NCBI RefSeq assembly: GCF_023509035.1
Contig: NZ_CP075583.1
Coordinates: 5,332,001 to 5,396,000 of the forward strand
Source: Janthinobacterium lividum
GTDB taxonomy: Bacteria; Pseudomonadota; Gammaproteobacteria; Burkholderiales; Burkholderiaceae_D
Direction of reading: 5' to 3'
DNA: 64,000 nucleotides
Part shown: positions 1 through 11,548 of the stretch, in pieces
Numbering within the stretch: the stretch's first letter is position 1
How the letters are laid out: each line of letters starts with the position of its first letter
Made by a program: the position numbers and the translations under genes
Notes under the pieces: generated by a model
What the model was told of the DNA's origin: nothing
Seen by the model: the letters and a program-made list of their open reading frames with translations, nothing else
Databases searched by the model: none

Positions 1-703
1 CGCCGCCGGCATCATCGGCACCGCTTTCTGGAAGCGCCGGCACGGGGAATTCTCCCTGCGCCTGGCCGACCTGCACACAGGCAAGCTGGCCGAAGCGCCC
101 TGCCCATCCATGCCACTCGATGTCGGCGACTATGCCGCCTGCCTGGCCGCCTGCGCCGACACCGACGTGGTGCTGCACCTGGCCGGCGTGCCGCACGCCA
201 GCGCCGATTTCGATGCGCAATTGCTGCAGCCGAACATCATCGGCACGCACAACATCTTCCGCGCGGCACAGGCCCAAGGTGTGAAAAGAGTCGTGTTTGC
301 CAGCAGCGCGCAAGCCATCGAGGGCTATCCGCTGGATATGCAAGTGCAGGAAAGCATGCCGGCCCGGCCAGCCAACATGTATGGCGCCAGCAAGGCGTTC
401 GGCGAAGGCGTGGCCTCGGCGTTCGCGCACCAGCATGGCATGACGGCGATTGCCGTGCGCATCGCCAACGTGGCCCACTTTGCGCCAGGTCAACAGCACA
501 GCGCGCGCGACATCGCCGCCTTCATCAGCGAGCGCGACGTGGTGCAATTGCTGGCCCGCTGCATCGCCGCCGACGTGCCGGCCGGCTACCACGTCGTGCA
601 TGGGGTGTCGGACAACCGCTATAAACGGTTGTCGATCGCGGCGACGCGCCAGCTGGTGGGCTATGCGCCGCAGGATGACGGTTTTACCTTGCTGGGCTTG
701 TAG
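1..703 (+). CDS. NAD(P)-dependent epimerase/dehydratase, uronate-dehydrogenase-like (5' partial)
   Basis: The reading frame is open from the first bases of the window, so the start lies upstream. The first visible residues (GIIGTAF) are the end of a Rossmann GxxGxxG dinucleotide loop. LRLADL closes the second strand, LHLAG is the NAD-contacting strand, and the SDR catalytic pair is YGASK with an upstream SSAQ serine. The segments NIIGTHNIF and VVFASS resemble the uronate dehydrogenase branch of extended SDRs, but substrate cannot be fixed from sequence. The C-terminus looks complete and is short (about 234 visible residues). The stop lies 2 bp from the convergent rarA stop, with no terminator between them. 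Confidence 0.8.
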   Translation, partial: AAGIIGTAFWKRRHGEFSLRLADLHTGKLAEAPCPSMPLDVGDYAACLAACADTDVVLHLAGVPHASADFDAQLLQPNIIGTHNIFRAAQAQGVKRVVFASSAQAIEGYPLDMQVQESMPARPANMYGASKAFGEGVASAFAHQHGMTAIAVRIANVAHFAPGQQHSARDIAAFISERDVVQLLARCIAADVPAGYHVVHGVSDNRYKRLSIAATRQLVGYAPQDDGFTLLGL

Positions 704-705
704 CC

Positions 706-2013
706 TCAGCCCTTGCCGGCTTTCCTGTCCAGCTCGCGCAGCCAGGCCAGCTTGTCGGCAATCTTGCTTTCCAGGCCGCGCGGCACGGGCTGGTACCAGC
801 CCGGTTCGGCCATGCCGTCCGGGAAGTAGGTTTCGCCGGCCGCATACGCATCGGGTTCGTCGTGCGCGTAGCGGTAGGCGTGGCCGTAGCCCAATTCCTT
901 CATCAGTTTCGTCGGCGCATTGCGCAAGTGCACGGGCACTTCCTTCGACTTGTCCTTCTTCACAAACGCCATGGCCGTGTTGAACGCGTTGTAGCCGGCA
1001 TTGCTTTTCGCGGCAATCGCCAGGTAGATCACGGCCTGGCCCAAGGCCAGCTCGCCTTCGGGCGAACCGAGGCGTTCATACGTTTCCGCCGCATCGTTGA
1101 CCATGGTCAAGGCACGTGGGTCGGCCAGGCCAATATCTTCCCACGCCATGCGCACGATGCGCCGCGACAGGTAACGCGGATCGGCGCCGCCGTCGATCAT
1201 GCGGCAAAACCAGTACAGGGCCGCGTCCGGGTTCGAACCACGCACGGATTTATGCAGGGCGGAAATTTGGTCATAGAAATTGTCGCCACCTTTGTCGAAA
1301 CGGCGCGAGTTCAGGGTCAGCGCATTGTCGACAAAGGCCGCGTCGATCTTCGTCGTACCCGTCGAGCTGGCGGCCGTCTCGGCCTGCTCCAGCAAATTCA
1401 AAAAGCGGCGCGCATCGCCGTCCGCGTAGCCGATCAGGGTATCGGCGGCCGCCTCGTCGAAGGTCAGGTGCGTCAGCGCCGTCGACTGCGCCTTGGCCAG
1501 CAGCAGCTTCATCTCGTCTTCGTTGAGCGATTTCAACACATACACTTGCGCGCGCGACAACAGCGCCGAATTGACTTCGAAGCTGGGGTTTTCGGTGGTG
1601 GCGCCGATGAAAGTCACCAGACCAGATTCGACAAAAGGCAGCAAGGCATCCTGCTGCGACTTGTTGAACCTGTGGATCTCGTCGACGAACAATAAAGTGT
1701 GCTTGCCGAACTGGTCCAGGCTGTGACGCGCCTGATCCATGGCTGCGCGGATATCTTTAACACCCGCAAACACGGCCGACAGGGCAATGAATTCACTGTC
1801 GAAGGCGTTGGCCATCAGGCGCGCCAGGGTCGTCTTGCCCACGCCGGGCGGCCCCCACAAGATCATCGAATGGGCCTTGCCCGCCTCGAACGCCAGGCGC
1901 AGCGGCTTGCCGACACCCAGCAGATGCGTCTGGCCGATGACTTCGTTGAGGGTAGCAGGCCGCAAGGCCTCGGCCAGCGGCTGGCGCGGTGCGGTGGAAA
2001 AGAGATCCGCCAT
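706..2013 (-). CDS. rarA: Replication-associated recombination protein A (AAA+ ATPase)
   Basis: RarA/MgsA is a clamp-loader-like AAA+ ATPase acting at stalled replication forks. The 435-residue protein has Walker A GPPGVGKTT at about residues 54-62, Walker B LLFVDEIHRF near 110, sensor-1 GATTENPSF, and the C-terminal MgsA tetramerisation region with SDPR-like repeats (GADPRYLSRR, GLADPRA). I chose the ATG giving MADLFST; an in-frame TTG eight codons upstream would add residues not typical of the family. It is the last gene of ftsK-lolA-rarA, the order familiar from many proteobacteria, 70 bp after lolA. Confidence 0.95.
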   Translation of the reverse strand: MADLFSTAPRQPLAEALRPATLNEVIGQTHLLGVGKPLRLAFEAGKAHSMILWGPPGVGKTTLARLMANAFDSEFIALSAVFAGVKDIRAAMDQARHSLDQFGKHTLLFVDEIHRFNKSQQDALLPFVESGLVTFIGATTENPSFEVNSALLSRAQVYVLKSLNEDEMKLLLAKAQSTALTHLTFDEAAADTLIGYADGDARRFLNLLEQAETAASSTGTTKIDAAFVDNALTLNSRRFDKGGDNFYDQISALHKSVRGSNPDAALYWFCRMIDGGADPRYLSRRIVRMAWEDIGLADPRALTMVNDAAETYERLGSPEGELALGQAVIYLAIAAKSNAGYNAFNTAMAFVKKDKSKEVPVHLRNAPTKLMKELGYGHAYRYAHDEPDAYAAGETYFPDGMAEPGWYQPVPRGLESKIADKLAWLRELDRKAGKG

Positions 2014-2038
2014 AATATTTACCGGGTAAGAATGCAAA

Positions 2039-2060
2039 GGCCCCGCATCGCTGCGAGGCC
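2039..2060 (-). terminator. Hairpin in the lolA-rarA gap
   Basis: A 9-bp stem (one mismatch) with a GCGA tetraloop lies between the lolA stop and the rarA start. On the minus strand it is followed by only three T residues, so it is a weak terminator or a processing/attenuation hairpin that could lower rarA expression relative to lolA. Confidence 0.4.
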
Positions 2061-2083
2061 GGTCAACAACAGGACGTCAGCGA

Positions 2084-2740
2084 TCAATTGTTAATCACGT
2101 CGGCGCCCTTGGGCATGAAAAATTTAAAGTGATTGGCAGATAAGGCCGGATTTTTCTGGAAGTTCTTGAACGCCAGCACCGAGGTCTGACCGAACGAGTC
2201 GCGCAATTCCATCGCTTCTGGCACGCCATTGCGCAGGCCGATCGTGATTTCGTCAAACGTCGTGTCCTTGGCCTTCGGTGTCGCTTTCAGCCATTCCAGG
2301 CCATCGCGCGTGCCCGCTTCGGCCAGGGTGAAATTCTTTTCCAGGTCATTGCTGCCGAACAGGATGGCGGCTGGCGAGGAACCGAGGGCGTCGCCCAGTT
2401 TCTTGACCGTCACCTGGCTCAAGTCCTTGTCGTAGATATACAACTTGTCGCCGTCCGCTTGCAGCAGCTGCTCGTATGGCTTCAGGTAAGTCCAGATGAA
2501 CTTGCCGGGACGGGCGAATTCAAACGTGCCGCTGGCCGGCGTGGACACTTTCGCCTTGCCGCTGGCGTCCGCCTTCTTGACTTGCCGCTGCACGAACTCG
2601 CCCTTGGCCGACTTGGTGCCGGCCGCAAAGCTCTTGAATTGCTCGAGTGCGCTGGCCGAGGCGCTGGCCGCGAACAGCAGGCTGCAGGCAACGCTGGCCG
2701 CGCCGATCATCATTTTTGCTGCGAAAGTATTGCTTTTCAT
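2084..2740 (-). CDS. lolA: Outer-membrane lipoprotein carrier protein LolA
   Basis: LolA is the periplasmic chaperone that accepts lipoproteins from LolCDE and passes them to LolB. The product is 218 residues. The signal peptide is clear: MKSNTF with lysines, a hydrophobic core, then ASASA before the mature ALEQFKSF. The LolA signatures [20 protein letters not shown] and [15 protein letters not shown] are visible. The start with AAGGGTAA upstream was chosen over a longer frame running back into ftsK. The gap to the ftsK stop is 4 bp, so the ribosome-binding site sits inside or next to the ftsK end and the genes are probably coupled. Confidence 0.95.
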   Translation of the reverse strand: MKSNTFAAKMMIGAASVACSLLFAASASASALEQFKSFAAGTKSAKGEFVQRQVKKADASGKAKVSTPASGTFEFARPGKFIWTYLKPYEQLLQADGDKLYIYDKDLSQVTVKKLGDALGSSPAAILFGSNDLEKNFTLAEAGTRDGLEWLKATPKAKDTTFDEITIGLRNGVPEAMELRDSFGQTSVLAFKNFQKNPALSANHFKFFMPKGADVINN

Positions 2741-2744
2741 TCTA

Positions 2745-5105
2745 TTACCCTTGTTCGCTACTGGCCGCCGGCACCAGGATTTCCCGGTTGCCATTGGATT
2801 GCATGGTTGATACCACCCCGCTCTGCTCCATCTGCTCGAGCAGACGGGCGGCGCGGTTGTAGCCGATGCGCAAATGACGCTGCACCAGCGAAATCGAAGC
2901 GCGGCGGTTTTTCAGCACCACCGCCACCGCCTGGTCGTACAGGGCATCGGCCTCGCCGCCCCCCTCGCCCGGCGCGCCGCCCTCGGCGCCATCGCCTTCC
3001 AGGGTGCCGCCTTCGAGGATGCCCTCGATGTAATTCGGTTCGCCCTGCAACTTCAAATGGCTGACGACCCTGTGAACTTCTTCATCGGAAACAAACGCGC
3101 CGTGCACGCGCATCGGCAAACCGGTGCCGGGCGGCATGTACAGCATGTCGCCCATACCCAGCAGTGTTTCCGCGCCCATCTGGTCGAGAATGGTGCGCGA
3201 GTCAATCTTCGACGATACCTGGAAGGCGATACGCGTCGGAATGTTCGCCTTGATCAGCCCCGTGATCACGTCTACAGATGGGCGCTGCGTGGCCAGAATC
3301 AAGTGCAAACCCGCGGCGCGCGCCTTTTGCGCGATACGCGCGATCAATTCCTCGACTTTTTTGCCCACCACCATCATCAAATCGGCCAGCTCGTCGATGA
3401 TGATGACGATGGTTGGCAGTTTTTCGAGCGGTTCCGGCGAATCCGGCGTCAGGCTGAACGGATTCGGGATATGTTCTTCGCGCTTTTTCGCGTCGGCAAT
3501 CTTCGCGTTGTAGCCGGCCAGGTTGCGCACGCCCATCTTGCTCATCAGCTTGTAGCGGCGTTCCATCTCGTTCATGGCCCAGTTCAGCGCATGGCCCGCC
3601 TGGCGCATGTCGGTCACGACGGGCGCCAGCAAGTGCGGGATGCCTTCGTAGACGGACATTTCCAGCATCTTCGGATCGATCAGGATCAGGCGCACGTCGA
3701 GCGGGTCGGATTTGTACAGCAACGACAGAATCGTCGCATTGATGCCGACCGATTTACCGGAACCGGTAGTACCGGCCACCAGCAAGTGGGGCATCTTGGC
3801 CAGGTCGGCCACGACGGGCTTGCCGGCAATGTCCTTGCCCAGCGCAATCGTCAGGCTGGACACGCCATCGTTGTAGACCTTGGAGCCGAGGATTTCCGTC
3901 AGGCGCACGATCTGGCGCTTGCTGTTCGGCAGTTCCAGGGCCATGTAATTCTTGCCGGGGATGGTTTCCACCACGCGGATCGACGTCAAGGACAGCGAAC
4001 GGGCCAGGTCGCGCGCCAGGCCCACGATCTGGCTGCCCTTCACGCCCGTAGCCGGCTCGATTTCATAGCGCGTCACGACAGGGCCGGGGTAAGCGGCCAC
4101 TACCTTGGCATCCACGCCAAAGTCGGACAATTTCTTTTCGATCAGGCGGCTCGTGAATTCCAAGGTTTCCACGGAGACCGTTTCCACCACGGGCGGCGCT
4201 TCATCGAGCAGTGACAGCGGCGGCAGCTTGCCATCGCCCAAGCCCTCGAACAGATGGGCCTGGCGCTCCTTTTCCACGCGCTCCGATTTCACCACGGTAA
4301 CCACTTGCGGCTCGATCTTCACGGGTGGCGCTGCCACATGTTTCTCCACATGCTTGGCCCGTTCGATCACTACCACTTCGTCGCGGCGCACGGCGGCCAC
4401 TTCGCCCTGGCGGCGGTCTTCGCGGTCCTGGTAGCGCAGCACGAACCAGTTGAACGCATCTTCGATGGCGCCGCCGATGCGCTCGGCCACTTGCAGCCAC
4501 GATACGTGGAAGAACAGGCTGAAACCCAGACCGAACAGCAGCAACAGCAGCAAGGTCGCGCCCGTGAAACCGAAGGCCACGTGGGCCGAGTGCCCCACCA
4601 GCTGGCCCAGCACGCCACCCGGGTCGCGCGGCAGCTGCACGTGCAGGCTTTTCGCCATGCGCAGGTATTCCAGGCCCATGCTGCCGATCAGCATGATGGA
4701 GAAGCCGACGATGCGGATCAGCATCTCGACATGGTGCTCACGCTCCACCTCTTCCTCTTCCAGCAGGAAGCGCTTGCTCAGGCGGCGATAGCCATGCCAC
4801 ACCGTGCGCAGCAGCCAGACGCACCACCACCAGGCGGAAAAGCCGAAGATGTACAGCAATAAATCAGAGAAGGTCGCACCGAGCTTGCCGCCCAGGTTGG
4901 CCACCTTGTCGACGTTGGTGGCGTGCGACCAGCCGGGGTCGAGCTTGTTGAAGCTGGCCAGGATTAGTACGAAATACAGGGCGAACGCAGCCAACGCGAA
5001 CCAGCGCGCCTCGGACAGCAGCCGCACCAGCCGGTTGGGCAGAGGACGGCGTTCGACCGGTTTTCGGGTGTAGCTATTTTGATTGGCCTGGGCTGGTTTA
5101 GTCAT
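2745..5105 (-). CDS. ftsK: DNA translocase FtsK
   Basis: FtsK pumps DNA at the septum and activates XerCD recombination at dif. The 786-residue product has an N-terminal membrane domain of about four helices (residues 25-200), a short acidic/basic linker instead of a long Pro/Gln linker, then the alpha/beta motor. Walker A GTTGSGKS is at about 442-449 and Walker B is [10 protein letters not shown]. The C-terminal gamma winged helix ([23 protein letters not shown]) recognises KOPS. The start giving MTKPAQANQ was chosen; the frame stays open 66 codons upstream but that stretch contains the divergent promoter region. It is first gene of ftsK-lolA-rarA. Confidence 0.95.
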   Translation of the reverse strand: MTKPAQANQNSYTRKPVERRPLPNRLVRLLSEARWFALAAFALYFVLILASFNKLDPGWSHATNVDKVANLGGKLGATFSDLLLYIFGFSAWWWCVWLLRTVWHGYRRLSKRFLLEEEEVEREHHVEMLIRIVGFSIMLIGSMGLEYLRMAKSLHVQLPRDPGGVLGQLVGHSAHVAFGFTGATLLLLLLFGLGFSLFFHVSWLQVAERIGGAIEDAFNWFVLRYQDREDRRQGEVAAVRRDEVVVIERAKHVEKHVAAPPVKIEPQVVTVVKSERVEKERQAHLFEGLGDGKLPPLSLLDEAPPVVETVSVETLEFTSRLIEKKLSDFGVDAKVVAAYPGPVVTRYEIEPATGVKGSQIVGLARDLARSLSLTSIRVVETIPGKNYMALELPNSKRQIVRLTEILGSKVYNDGVSSLTIALGKDIAGKPVVADLAKMPHLLVAGTTGSGKSVGINATILSLLYKSDPLDVRLILIDPKMLEMSVYEGIPHLLAPVVTDMRQAGHALNWAMNEMERRYKLMSKMGVRNLAGYNAKIADAKKREEHIPNPFSLTPDSPEPLEKLPTIVIIIDELADLMMVVGKKVEELIARIAQKARAAGLHLILATQRPSVDVITGLIKANIPTRIAFQVSSKIDSRTILDQMGAETLLGMGDMLYMPPGTGLPMRVHGAFVSDEEVHRVVSHLKLQGEPNYIEGILEGGTLEGDGAEGGAPGEGGGEADALYDQAVAVVLKNRRASISLVQRHLRIGYNRAARLLEQMEQSGVVSTMQSNGNREILVPAASSEQG

Positions 5106-5201
5106 TCTGGGAAGCGCTGCAAGGTGATAAGTGTTTCTGAAAGGGAATTTCCCATAATAAGGAAGTATTCTAAGCCATATATGCCCCCGACGGCCCCACG
5201 A

Positions 5202-5231
5202 TTCGTCGCTAATGGCGGCTTGGTCTATAAT
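5202..5231 (+). promoter_or_regulatory. Putative sigma-70 promoter of trxB
   Basis: A perfect TATAAT at 5226-5231 stands 90 bp before the trxB start, with a weak TTCGTC at 5202-5207 as the best -35 (18 bp spacing). The 215-bp ftsK/trxB gap must carry promoters in both directions; no clear minus-strand promoter was identified. Confidence 0.45.
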
Positions 5232-5296
5232 CGCGGATTGCTTGCGCAAGCGCAATACGCCCTTGTTCTTCGCGCGTACGCCCCCAATTCGGATAG

Positions 5297-6274
<978 letters not shown>

Positions 6275-6281
6275 GCGTCGC

Positions 6282-6956
6282 ATGGCGTCGATGAAAGACT
6301 TCGCCGACCTGAAAGCGGTCAGCAAGCAGCTCAAGGAGCAGGCGGACGCGCGCGCGCAAGTCGCGGCTGAGCGCGCGCAGCAGGTCAAGGTGCAGGCCGT
6401 GGAGAGCAATCTGTTCAAGGCCAGCATCGGTGGCGTCAAGCGCCTGCCCGAGTCGGACCGCTACGTGCCCAGCCTGCCCAAGGCGGGGGCCATGGCGGCC
6501 CAGCAGCCGGCGCGCAAGCTCACGCCGGAAGAGGACGATGCGGCCGTGCTGCGCGAGTCGCTGTCGGACTTGTTCGAGGTCGACCATTACCTCGAAAACG
6601 ATCCGGCCCTGAACTACGCCCGCCCCGGCGTGGGACCGGACGTGGTCAAGAAGATGCGCAAGGGCCACTGGCCCATCCAGGATGAGCTGGACTTGCATGG
6701 CTTGCGCCGCGACGAGGCGCGCGACGGCATCGGCGCCTTTTTGAACCAGGCGACGCGGCGCAAGCTGCGCTGCGTGCGCGTGATTCACGGCAAGGGTTTT
6801 GGCTCGAAAGGCCAGGAACCGGTCTTGAAATCGATGGTGCACAGCTGGCTGGTGCAAAAGGATGAAGTCATCGCTTTTTGCCAGGCGCGCCGCTCCGAAG
6901 GGGGCGATGGCGCGCTGGTAGTCTTACTTTCAGCGGCCCTGCAACCCATCCGTTAG
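6282..6956 (+). CDS. Smr/MutS2-domain protein
   Basis: The 224-residue protein has a charged, probably coiled N-terminal third (KQLKEQADARAQ) and a C-terminal Smr domain from about residue 134, with the diagnostic LDLHG and HGKG motifs. Smr domains are nuclease-like nucleic-acid-binding modules; stand-alone versions resemble YdaL/SmrA or SmrB of enterobacteria, and SmrB rescues collided ribosomes. Which subtype this is cannot be decided here. The AGGAG at about 6266 is well spaced for the ATG at 6282 (MASMKDF), less so for 6291. Its RBS lies in the end of trxB. Confidence 0.88.
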   Translation: MASMKDFADLKAVSKQLKEQADARAQVAAERAQQVKVQAVESNLFKASIGGVKRLPESDRYVPSLPKAGAMAAQQPARKLTPEEDDAAVLRESLSDLFEVDHYLENDPALNYARPGVGPDVVKKMRKGHWPIQDELDLHGLRRDEARDGIGAFLNQATRRKLRCVRVIHGKGFGSKGQEPVLKSMVHSWLVQKDEVIAFCQARRSEGGDGALVVLLSAALQPIR

Positions 6957-7002
6957 GCTTGCCAGCAAGAAATCACAATTCAGTAACAAGTTAGCCCTCG
7001 CA

Positions 7003-7034
7003 CACGGCCCCGTTTGTCACCATTCGGGGCCGTG
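7003..7034. repeat. Perfect 10-bp inverted repeat downstream of the Smr gene
   Basis: CACGGCCCCG and CGGGGCCGTG are separated by 12 nt in the gap between the Smr gene and the TRIC-like gene. The stem would be very stable but has no T run on either side, so it is either a Rho-assisted 3' hairpin or an operator. Confidence 0.5.
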
Positions 7035-7079
7035 TCATGTTAACCTGTAACAATTATTTCCTGTCCTAGCGCTCCGCCC

Positions 7080-7709
7080 ATGATGCCACCACAATTGCCG
7101 CCTGGCTCGCTGATCAAGATCATCGAGGTCATCGCCATCCTGGTGGGCGCGTTTTCCGGCTTCATCGAAGCGCGCCGCAAGCGCATGGACCTGGTCGGCG
7201 TGTTCGTCGTGGCGTTCATCACGGCGTTTGGCGGCGGCACCCTGCGCGACATCCTGCTCGACAAGCGCCCCCTGTTCTGGGTTTCGCACCAGGAATACGC
7301 GATTCTCATCTTCGTGCTGGCCCTGACGGCCGCGCCCTTGATCCAGCACTTGCGGCAAATCGTCTCGGAACGCCTGATCGTCATCGCCGACGCCATCGGC
7401 CTGGGCATGTTCGCCATCGCGGGCGTGGCCGAAGCCATGCGCGCCGGCATGCCGATCTTCATCGCGTCGATGATGGGGGTAATTACGGGGATTTTTGGCG
7501 GCGTGATGCGCGACATTGTCTGCAACGAGGTGCCGATGGTGTTTCGCGACGGCAAACCGTACGCCATCTGCGCGTTTTTCGGCTGCTGGGCCTACCTGCT
7601 GCAGATGCACTTCGGCGCCGAGCACGACTTTGCGCTATGGACCAGCGCCAGCGGCATCACGATCTTGCGCCTGATATGCTGGAAATTCGACATGCGCTTG
7701 GGGCGCTGA
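7080..7709 (+). CDS. TRIC-type cation channel family protein (UPF0126)
   Basis: A 209-residue integral membrane protein with about seven helices built as two repeats. Each repeat carries the family glycine motif: AFGGGTLRDILL and IFGGVMRDIVCNEVP. Bacterial members are trimeric channels related to sarcoplasmic TRIC and are K+/cation permeable; the cellular role is not established. Two consecutive ATG codons (7080 and 7083) are possible starts. It converges on glnB with 25 bp between the stops and no strong terminator. Confidence 0.88.
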   Translation: MMPPQLPPGSLIKIIEVIAILVGAFSGFIEARRKRMDLVGVFVVAFITAFGGGTLRDILLDKRPLFWVSHQEYAILIFVLALTAAPLIQHLRQIVSERLIVIADAIGLGMFAIAGVAEAMRAGMPIFIASMMGVITGIFGGVMRDIVCNEVPMVFRDGKPYAICAFFGCWAYLLQMHFGAEHDFALWTSASGITILRLICWKFDMRLGR

Positions 7710-7734
7710 AGGTCAGCGGCCCAAGCTGAAACAC

Positions 7735-8082
<348 letters not shown>

Positions 8083-8114
8083 TTAAAATTGTTGGATTGT
8101 GGACAGATGGCTGC

Positions 8115-9731
8115 TTATTCGTAAAACTTCGACGTGATGGGGTAGCGCCAGTCGCGGCCGAAGCCACGGTGTGTGACGCGGATGCCCACCGGCGACTGGC
8201 GCCGCTTGTATTCATTGATCTTGATCAGGCGCGTGACCCGGGCCACATCGGCCGGCGGGTAGCCAGCCTCGATAATCTCGGCGATCGGCCGGTTTTCTTC
8301 CATGTACAGCTGCATGATGCCGTCGAGTACATCGTATGGCGGCAAGGAATCCTGATCCAGCTGGTCGGCCCGCAATTCGGCCGACGGTCCACGCGTCAGG
8401 ATGCGCTCGGGAATCACGTCCGACACGCTGTTGCGCCAGGCGCACAGGCGATATACCAGAGTCTTGGCGATATCCTTGATCACGGCAAAGCCGCCCGCCA
8501 TGTCGCCATACAGGGTGCAATAGCCAACAGCCATCTCGCTCTTGTTGCCCGTCGTCAGCACGATGCTGCCATGCTTGTTCGACAAGGCCATCAGCAAGGT
8601 GCCGCGGATGCGCGCCTGGATATTTTCTTCCGTCGCATCTTCCGCCAGTCCGGCGAACTCGTCAGCCAGGGTGGCGCGGAAGGCGTCGAAGGTTTGCTTG
8701 ATCGGAATTTCATCGTAGCGCACATTGAGGCGTTTTACCATGTCGCGCGAATCGATCCACGAGATATCGGCCGTAAATTGCGATGGCATCATGACGGCGC
8801 GCACCTTGTCGGCGCCCAGCGCATCGACGGCGATGGCCAGAGTCAGGGCGGAATCGACGCCGCCCGACATGCCGATCAGCACGCCAGGGAAGCCGTTTTT
8901 GCCGATATAGTCACGCACGCCCAGCACCAGCGCCTGGTACACCTGCGCCTCGGTGGTCAATGGCGCGGCCAGCGGTTGCGGCACGGGCGTGGCGCCGTCG
9001 AAGTCGACCAGCTGCAAGTCTTCCTCGAAGTGCCGCAGCTGGGCGCAAATCGTGCCGGCCGCATCCATGACAAACGAGTCGCCATCAAAAATCAGTTCAT
9101 CCTGGCCACCGACCAGGTTGGCGTACACGAGGGCCATGCCTTGCGCGCTGACATTCTTGCGCATGGTTTCATAGCGCAGATGCTGCTTGTTCATGTGGTA
9201 CGGCGAACCGTTGGGCACCAGCAGCACTTGCGCACCGGCCGCGCGGGCGCGCATCGGCGCGTGCTCGAACCACGTGTCTTCGCAGATATTGATACCGAAA
9301 CGCACGCCCTTCACGCCAAATACGAAAGCCTGGTCTGACGACGTAAAGTAACGTTTTTCATCGAACACGGTCGTGTTCGGCAAATCGTGCTTGCGGTAGG
9401 TGCCCAGCACTTCGCCGTTCAGCAGCACGGAGGCGGCATTGTGGCGCACACCCTTCTCGTCTTGCAGGGGCAAGCCCACCACCACGTGCAAATCCTTGAA
9501 CTGGGCCAGGTCGGCAGCCAGCCCAGCAAACGCTTCCTGCGTTTTTGCGTAGAATGCATTGCGCAGCAACAGGTCCTCGGGTGGATAGCCAACCAGCGAC
9601 AGTTCCGGCGTGAGCACGATATCGGCGCCCGCTTCAAAGGCGCGGCGGGAAAGGTCGAAGATCTTGGCACGGTTGCCGGCCAGATCGCCGACCGTACTAT
9701 TCATTTGAGCAATTGCGACTTTGACTGTCAT
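8115..9731 (-). CDS. nadE: Glutamine-dependent NAD+ synthetase
   Basis: Converts deamido-NAD to NAD using glutamine and ATP. The 538-residue two-domain enzyme has an N-terminal nitrilase-type amidase (Glu43 in TPELS, a lysine in YRKHD, and the catalytic Cys near residue 149 in INICEDTW). The C-terminal synthetase domain has the PP-loop SGGVDSALT near residue 290 and TGNKSEMAVGY. The start at 9731 gives MTVKVAIAQ, the normal beginning of the nitrilase fold. It is upstream of glnB in what is probably one transcript. Confidence 0.96.
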   Translation of the reverse strand: MTVKVAIAQMNSTVGDLAGNRAKIFDLSRRAFEAGADIVLTPELSLVGYPPEDLLLRNAFYAKTQEAFAGLAADLAQFKDLHVVVGLPLQDEKGVRHNAASVLLNGEVLGTYRKHDLPNTTVFDEKRYFTSSDQAFVFGVKGVRFGINICEDTWFEHAPMRARAAGAQVLLVPNGSPYHMNKQHLRYETMRKNVSAQGMALVYANLVGGQDELIFDGDSFVMDAAGTICAQLRHFEEDLQLVDFDGATPVPQPLAAPLTTEAQVYQALVLGVRDYIGKNGFPGVLIGMSGGVDSALTLAIAVDALGADKVRAVMMPSQFTADISWIDSRDMVKRLNVRYDEIPIKQTFDAFRATLADEFAGLAEDATEENIQARIRGTLLMALSNKHGSIVLTTGNKSEMAVGYCTLYGDMAGGFAVIKDIAKTLVYRLCAWRNSVSDVIPERILTRGPSAELRADQLDQDSLPPYDVLDGIMQLYMEENRPIAEIIEAGYPPADVARVTRLIKINEYKRRQSPVGIRVTHRGFGRDWRYPITSKFYE

Positions 9732-9806
9732 GATGATGATGGATATTTCGTTCTATTAAACAAGACAGGGGCGCGCAGGCCGACGGCGGCGCCCCGAGAG
9801 TGATGA

Positions 9807-10955
9807 ATGCACACTACAACAATGAATTATCGCACGGCTATCGTCACTACCCTGGCTGAAATTGGCGAAGCGGCCTGGTCTGAACTGCTGGCAAGCCAGG
9901 CGGACGCCACTCCCTTCCTTTCCTACGCCTTTTTGCACGCGCTGCACGAGTCCGGCTGCGCCAGTGCGGACACGGGCTGGCAGCCGAATTACCTGGTGCT
10001 GTGGCAAGGCGAGACCCTGGCCGCCGCCCTGCCCCTGTACCTGAAGATGCACTCGTACGGCGAATACGTGTTCGACTGGGCCTGGGCCGAGGCTTATCAG
10101 CAACATGGTCTCGAATATTACCCGAAACTGTTGTCCGCGATTCCCTTTACGCCCGTCAGCGGCACGCGCTTGCTGGCCCGCGATGGCGAGGCGCGCGCGG
10201 CCCTGCTGGCCTTCCTGCAGGCGCAGCAACAAGCCAGCGAGGTCTCGTCCTGCCACATCCTGTTCCCGCCGGAAAGCGAAGCGCGCCAGCTGGCGCAAGC
10301 TGGCTACCTGATGCGTAGTGGCGTGCAGTTTCACTGGCTCAATCCCGGCTACACGGATTTCGAGCAATTCCTCGCTACCCTGGAACACAAGAAGCGCAAG
10401 AATATCCGCGCCGAGCGCCGCAAGGTGCAGGAGGCGGGCGTCACCCTGCGCCAGGTGCGCGGGGCGGATGCTGTTGACGCCGACTGGAAACTGTTCCACC
10501 GCTGCTATAGCAATACCTATGCGGAACATCGCTCGTCACCCTATTTGTCGCTGGATTTCTTCCGCCGCATCGGCGCCAGCATGCCGCAGAACATCCTGTT
10601 GGTGATCGCCGAACGCGAAGGTCGGGCTATTGCCGCCTCGCTGGTGATCCACACGGCTGACACCCTGTATGGCCGCTACTGGGGCGCGCTCGAACACGTG
10701 CCCTGTCTGCATTTCGAAACGGCGTATTACCAGCCGCTGGAGTTTTGCATCGCCAACGGCATCGCCACCTTCGAAGGGGGTGCGCAGGGCGAGCACAAGA
10801 TGGCACGGGGCTTCCTGCCGCAAAAGACCTGGTCCGCCCACTGGCTGGCGCACCCGGCCTTTGCCGACGCCGTACAGCGCTTCCTCGAGCGCGAGCGCGG
10901 CGGCATCGACGCCTACCTCGATGAATTGAACGAACACAGTCCGTTTCGCGCATAA
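9807..10955 (+). CDS. GNAT/FemAB-like acyltransferase (COG3146, DUF482 type)
   Basis: The 382-residue protein matches the family often called peptidogalycan biosynthesis/recognition. Recognisable pieces are DATPFLSYAFLHALHESGC, KSYGEYVFDW-like and LEHKKRKNIRAERRKV, a basic segment typical of Fem-like double-GNAT proteins, followed by a second GNAT half ending in EGGAQGEHKMARGF. The substrate is unknown. The start is ATG 9807 or ATG 9822, only 75-90 bp from the divergent nadE start, so the two share a promoter region. Confidence 0.8.
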   Translation: MHTTTMNYRTAIVTTLAEIGEAAWSELLASQADATPFLSYAFLHALHESGCASADTGWQPNYLVLWQGETLAAALPLYLKMHSYGEYVFDWAWAEAYQQHGLEYYPKLLSAIPFTPVSGTRLLARDGEARAALLAFLQAQQQASEVSSCHILFPPESEARQLAQAGYLMRSGVQFHWLNPGYTDFEQFLATLEHKKRKNIRAERRKVQEAGVTLRQVRGADAVDADWKLFHRCYSNTYAEHRSSPYLSLDFFRRIGASMPQNILLVIAEREGRAIAASLVIHTADTLYGRYWGALEHVPCLHFETAYYQPLEFCIANGIATFEGGAQGEHKMARGFLPQKTWSAHWLAHPAFADAVQRFLERERGGIDAYLDELNEHSPFRA

Positions 10956-10994
10956 AAAAACGCTCCCGGCCATGACTGGCGGGGAGCGTTTTTT
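10954..10994. terminator. Bidirectional Rho-independent terminator
   Basis: A run of seven A, the stem ACGCTCCC...GGGAGCGT and a T run form a symmetric terminator. It lies at the stop of the upstream plus-strand gene and 12 bp from the ppa stop, so it can serve both convergent genes. Confidence 0.9.
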
Positions 10995-11005
10995 ACTGGG
11001 TGTTC

Positions 11006-11548
11006 TTACGCTTTTGCGGCATCGGCCTTGAACGCGGCAACGCCGTTCAAGATTTCTTCCTTGGCCACGTCAGGACCATACCAGCCGTCGATCTTGACCC
11101 ATTTGCCTTTTTCCAGATCTTTGTAGTGTTCAAAGAAATGCTGGATCTGGCGCAAACGCAGTTCGTTCAAGTCTTCCGGCTTTTGCCAGTGGCTGTAGAT
11201 CGACAGGACCTTGTCGACTGGCACGGCCAGCACTTTCGCGTCTTCGCCCGACTCGTCGGTCATTTTCAGCACGCCGATAGGACGGCAGCGCACGACCACG
11301 CCCGGGATCAGCGGGAACGGGGTGATGACCAGCACGTCAACCGGGTCGCCATCCGGCGACAGGGTGTTCGGCACGTAGCCGTAGTTGCACGGGTAATGCA
11401 TGGCGGTACCCATGAAGCGATCGACGAAGATCGCGCCGCTTTCCTTGTCGACTTCGTACTTGATCGGATCGGCATTCATCGGGATTTCGATGACGACGTT
11501 GAAATCGTTCGGCAGGTCGCGGCCGGAAGAGACGTTATTCAAACTCAT
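11006..11548 (-). CDS. ppa: Inorganic pyrophosphatase, family I
   Basis: Cytosolic hydrolysis of pyrophosphate, 180 residues, the usual length of soluble family I enzymes. The metal-binding signature [10 protein letters not shown] is present, together with [13 protein letters not shown] and the substrate lysine in KYEVDKESG. The start at 11548 (MSLNNVSSG) has GAGG at the right distance; a frame reaching further upstream runs into non-coding sequence. Single-gene unit closed by the shared terminator. Confidence 0.96.
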   Translation of the reverse strand: MSLNNVSSGRDLPNDFNVVIEIPMNADPIKYEVDKESGAIFVDRFMGTAMHYPCNYGYVPNTLSPDGDPVDVLVITPFPLIPGVVVRCRPIGVLKMTDESGEDAKVLAVPVDKVLSIYSHWQKPEDLNELRLRQIQHFFEHYKDLEKGKWVKIDGWYGPDVAKEEILNGVAAFKADAAKA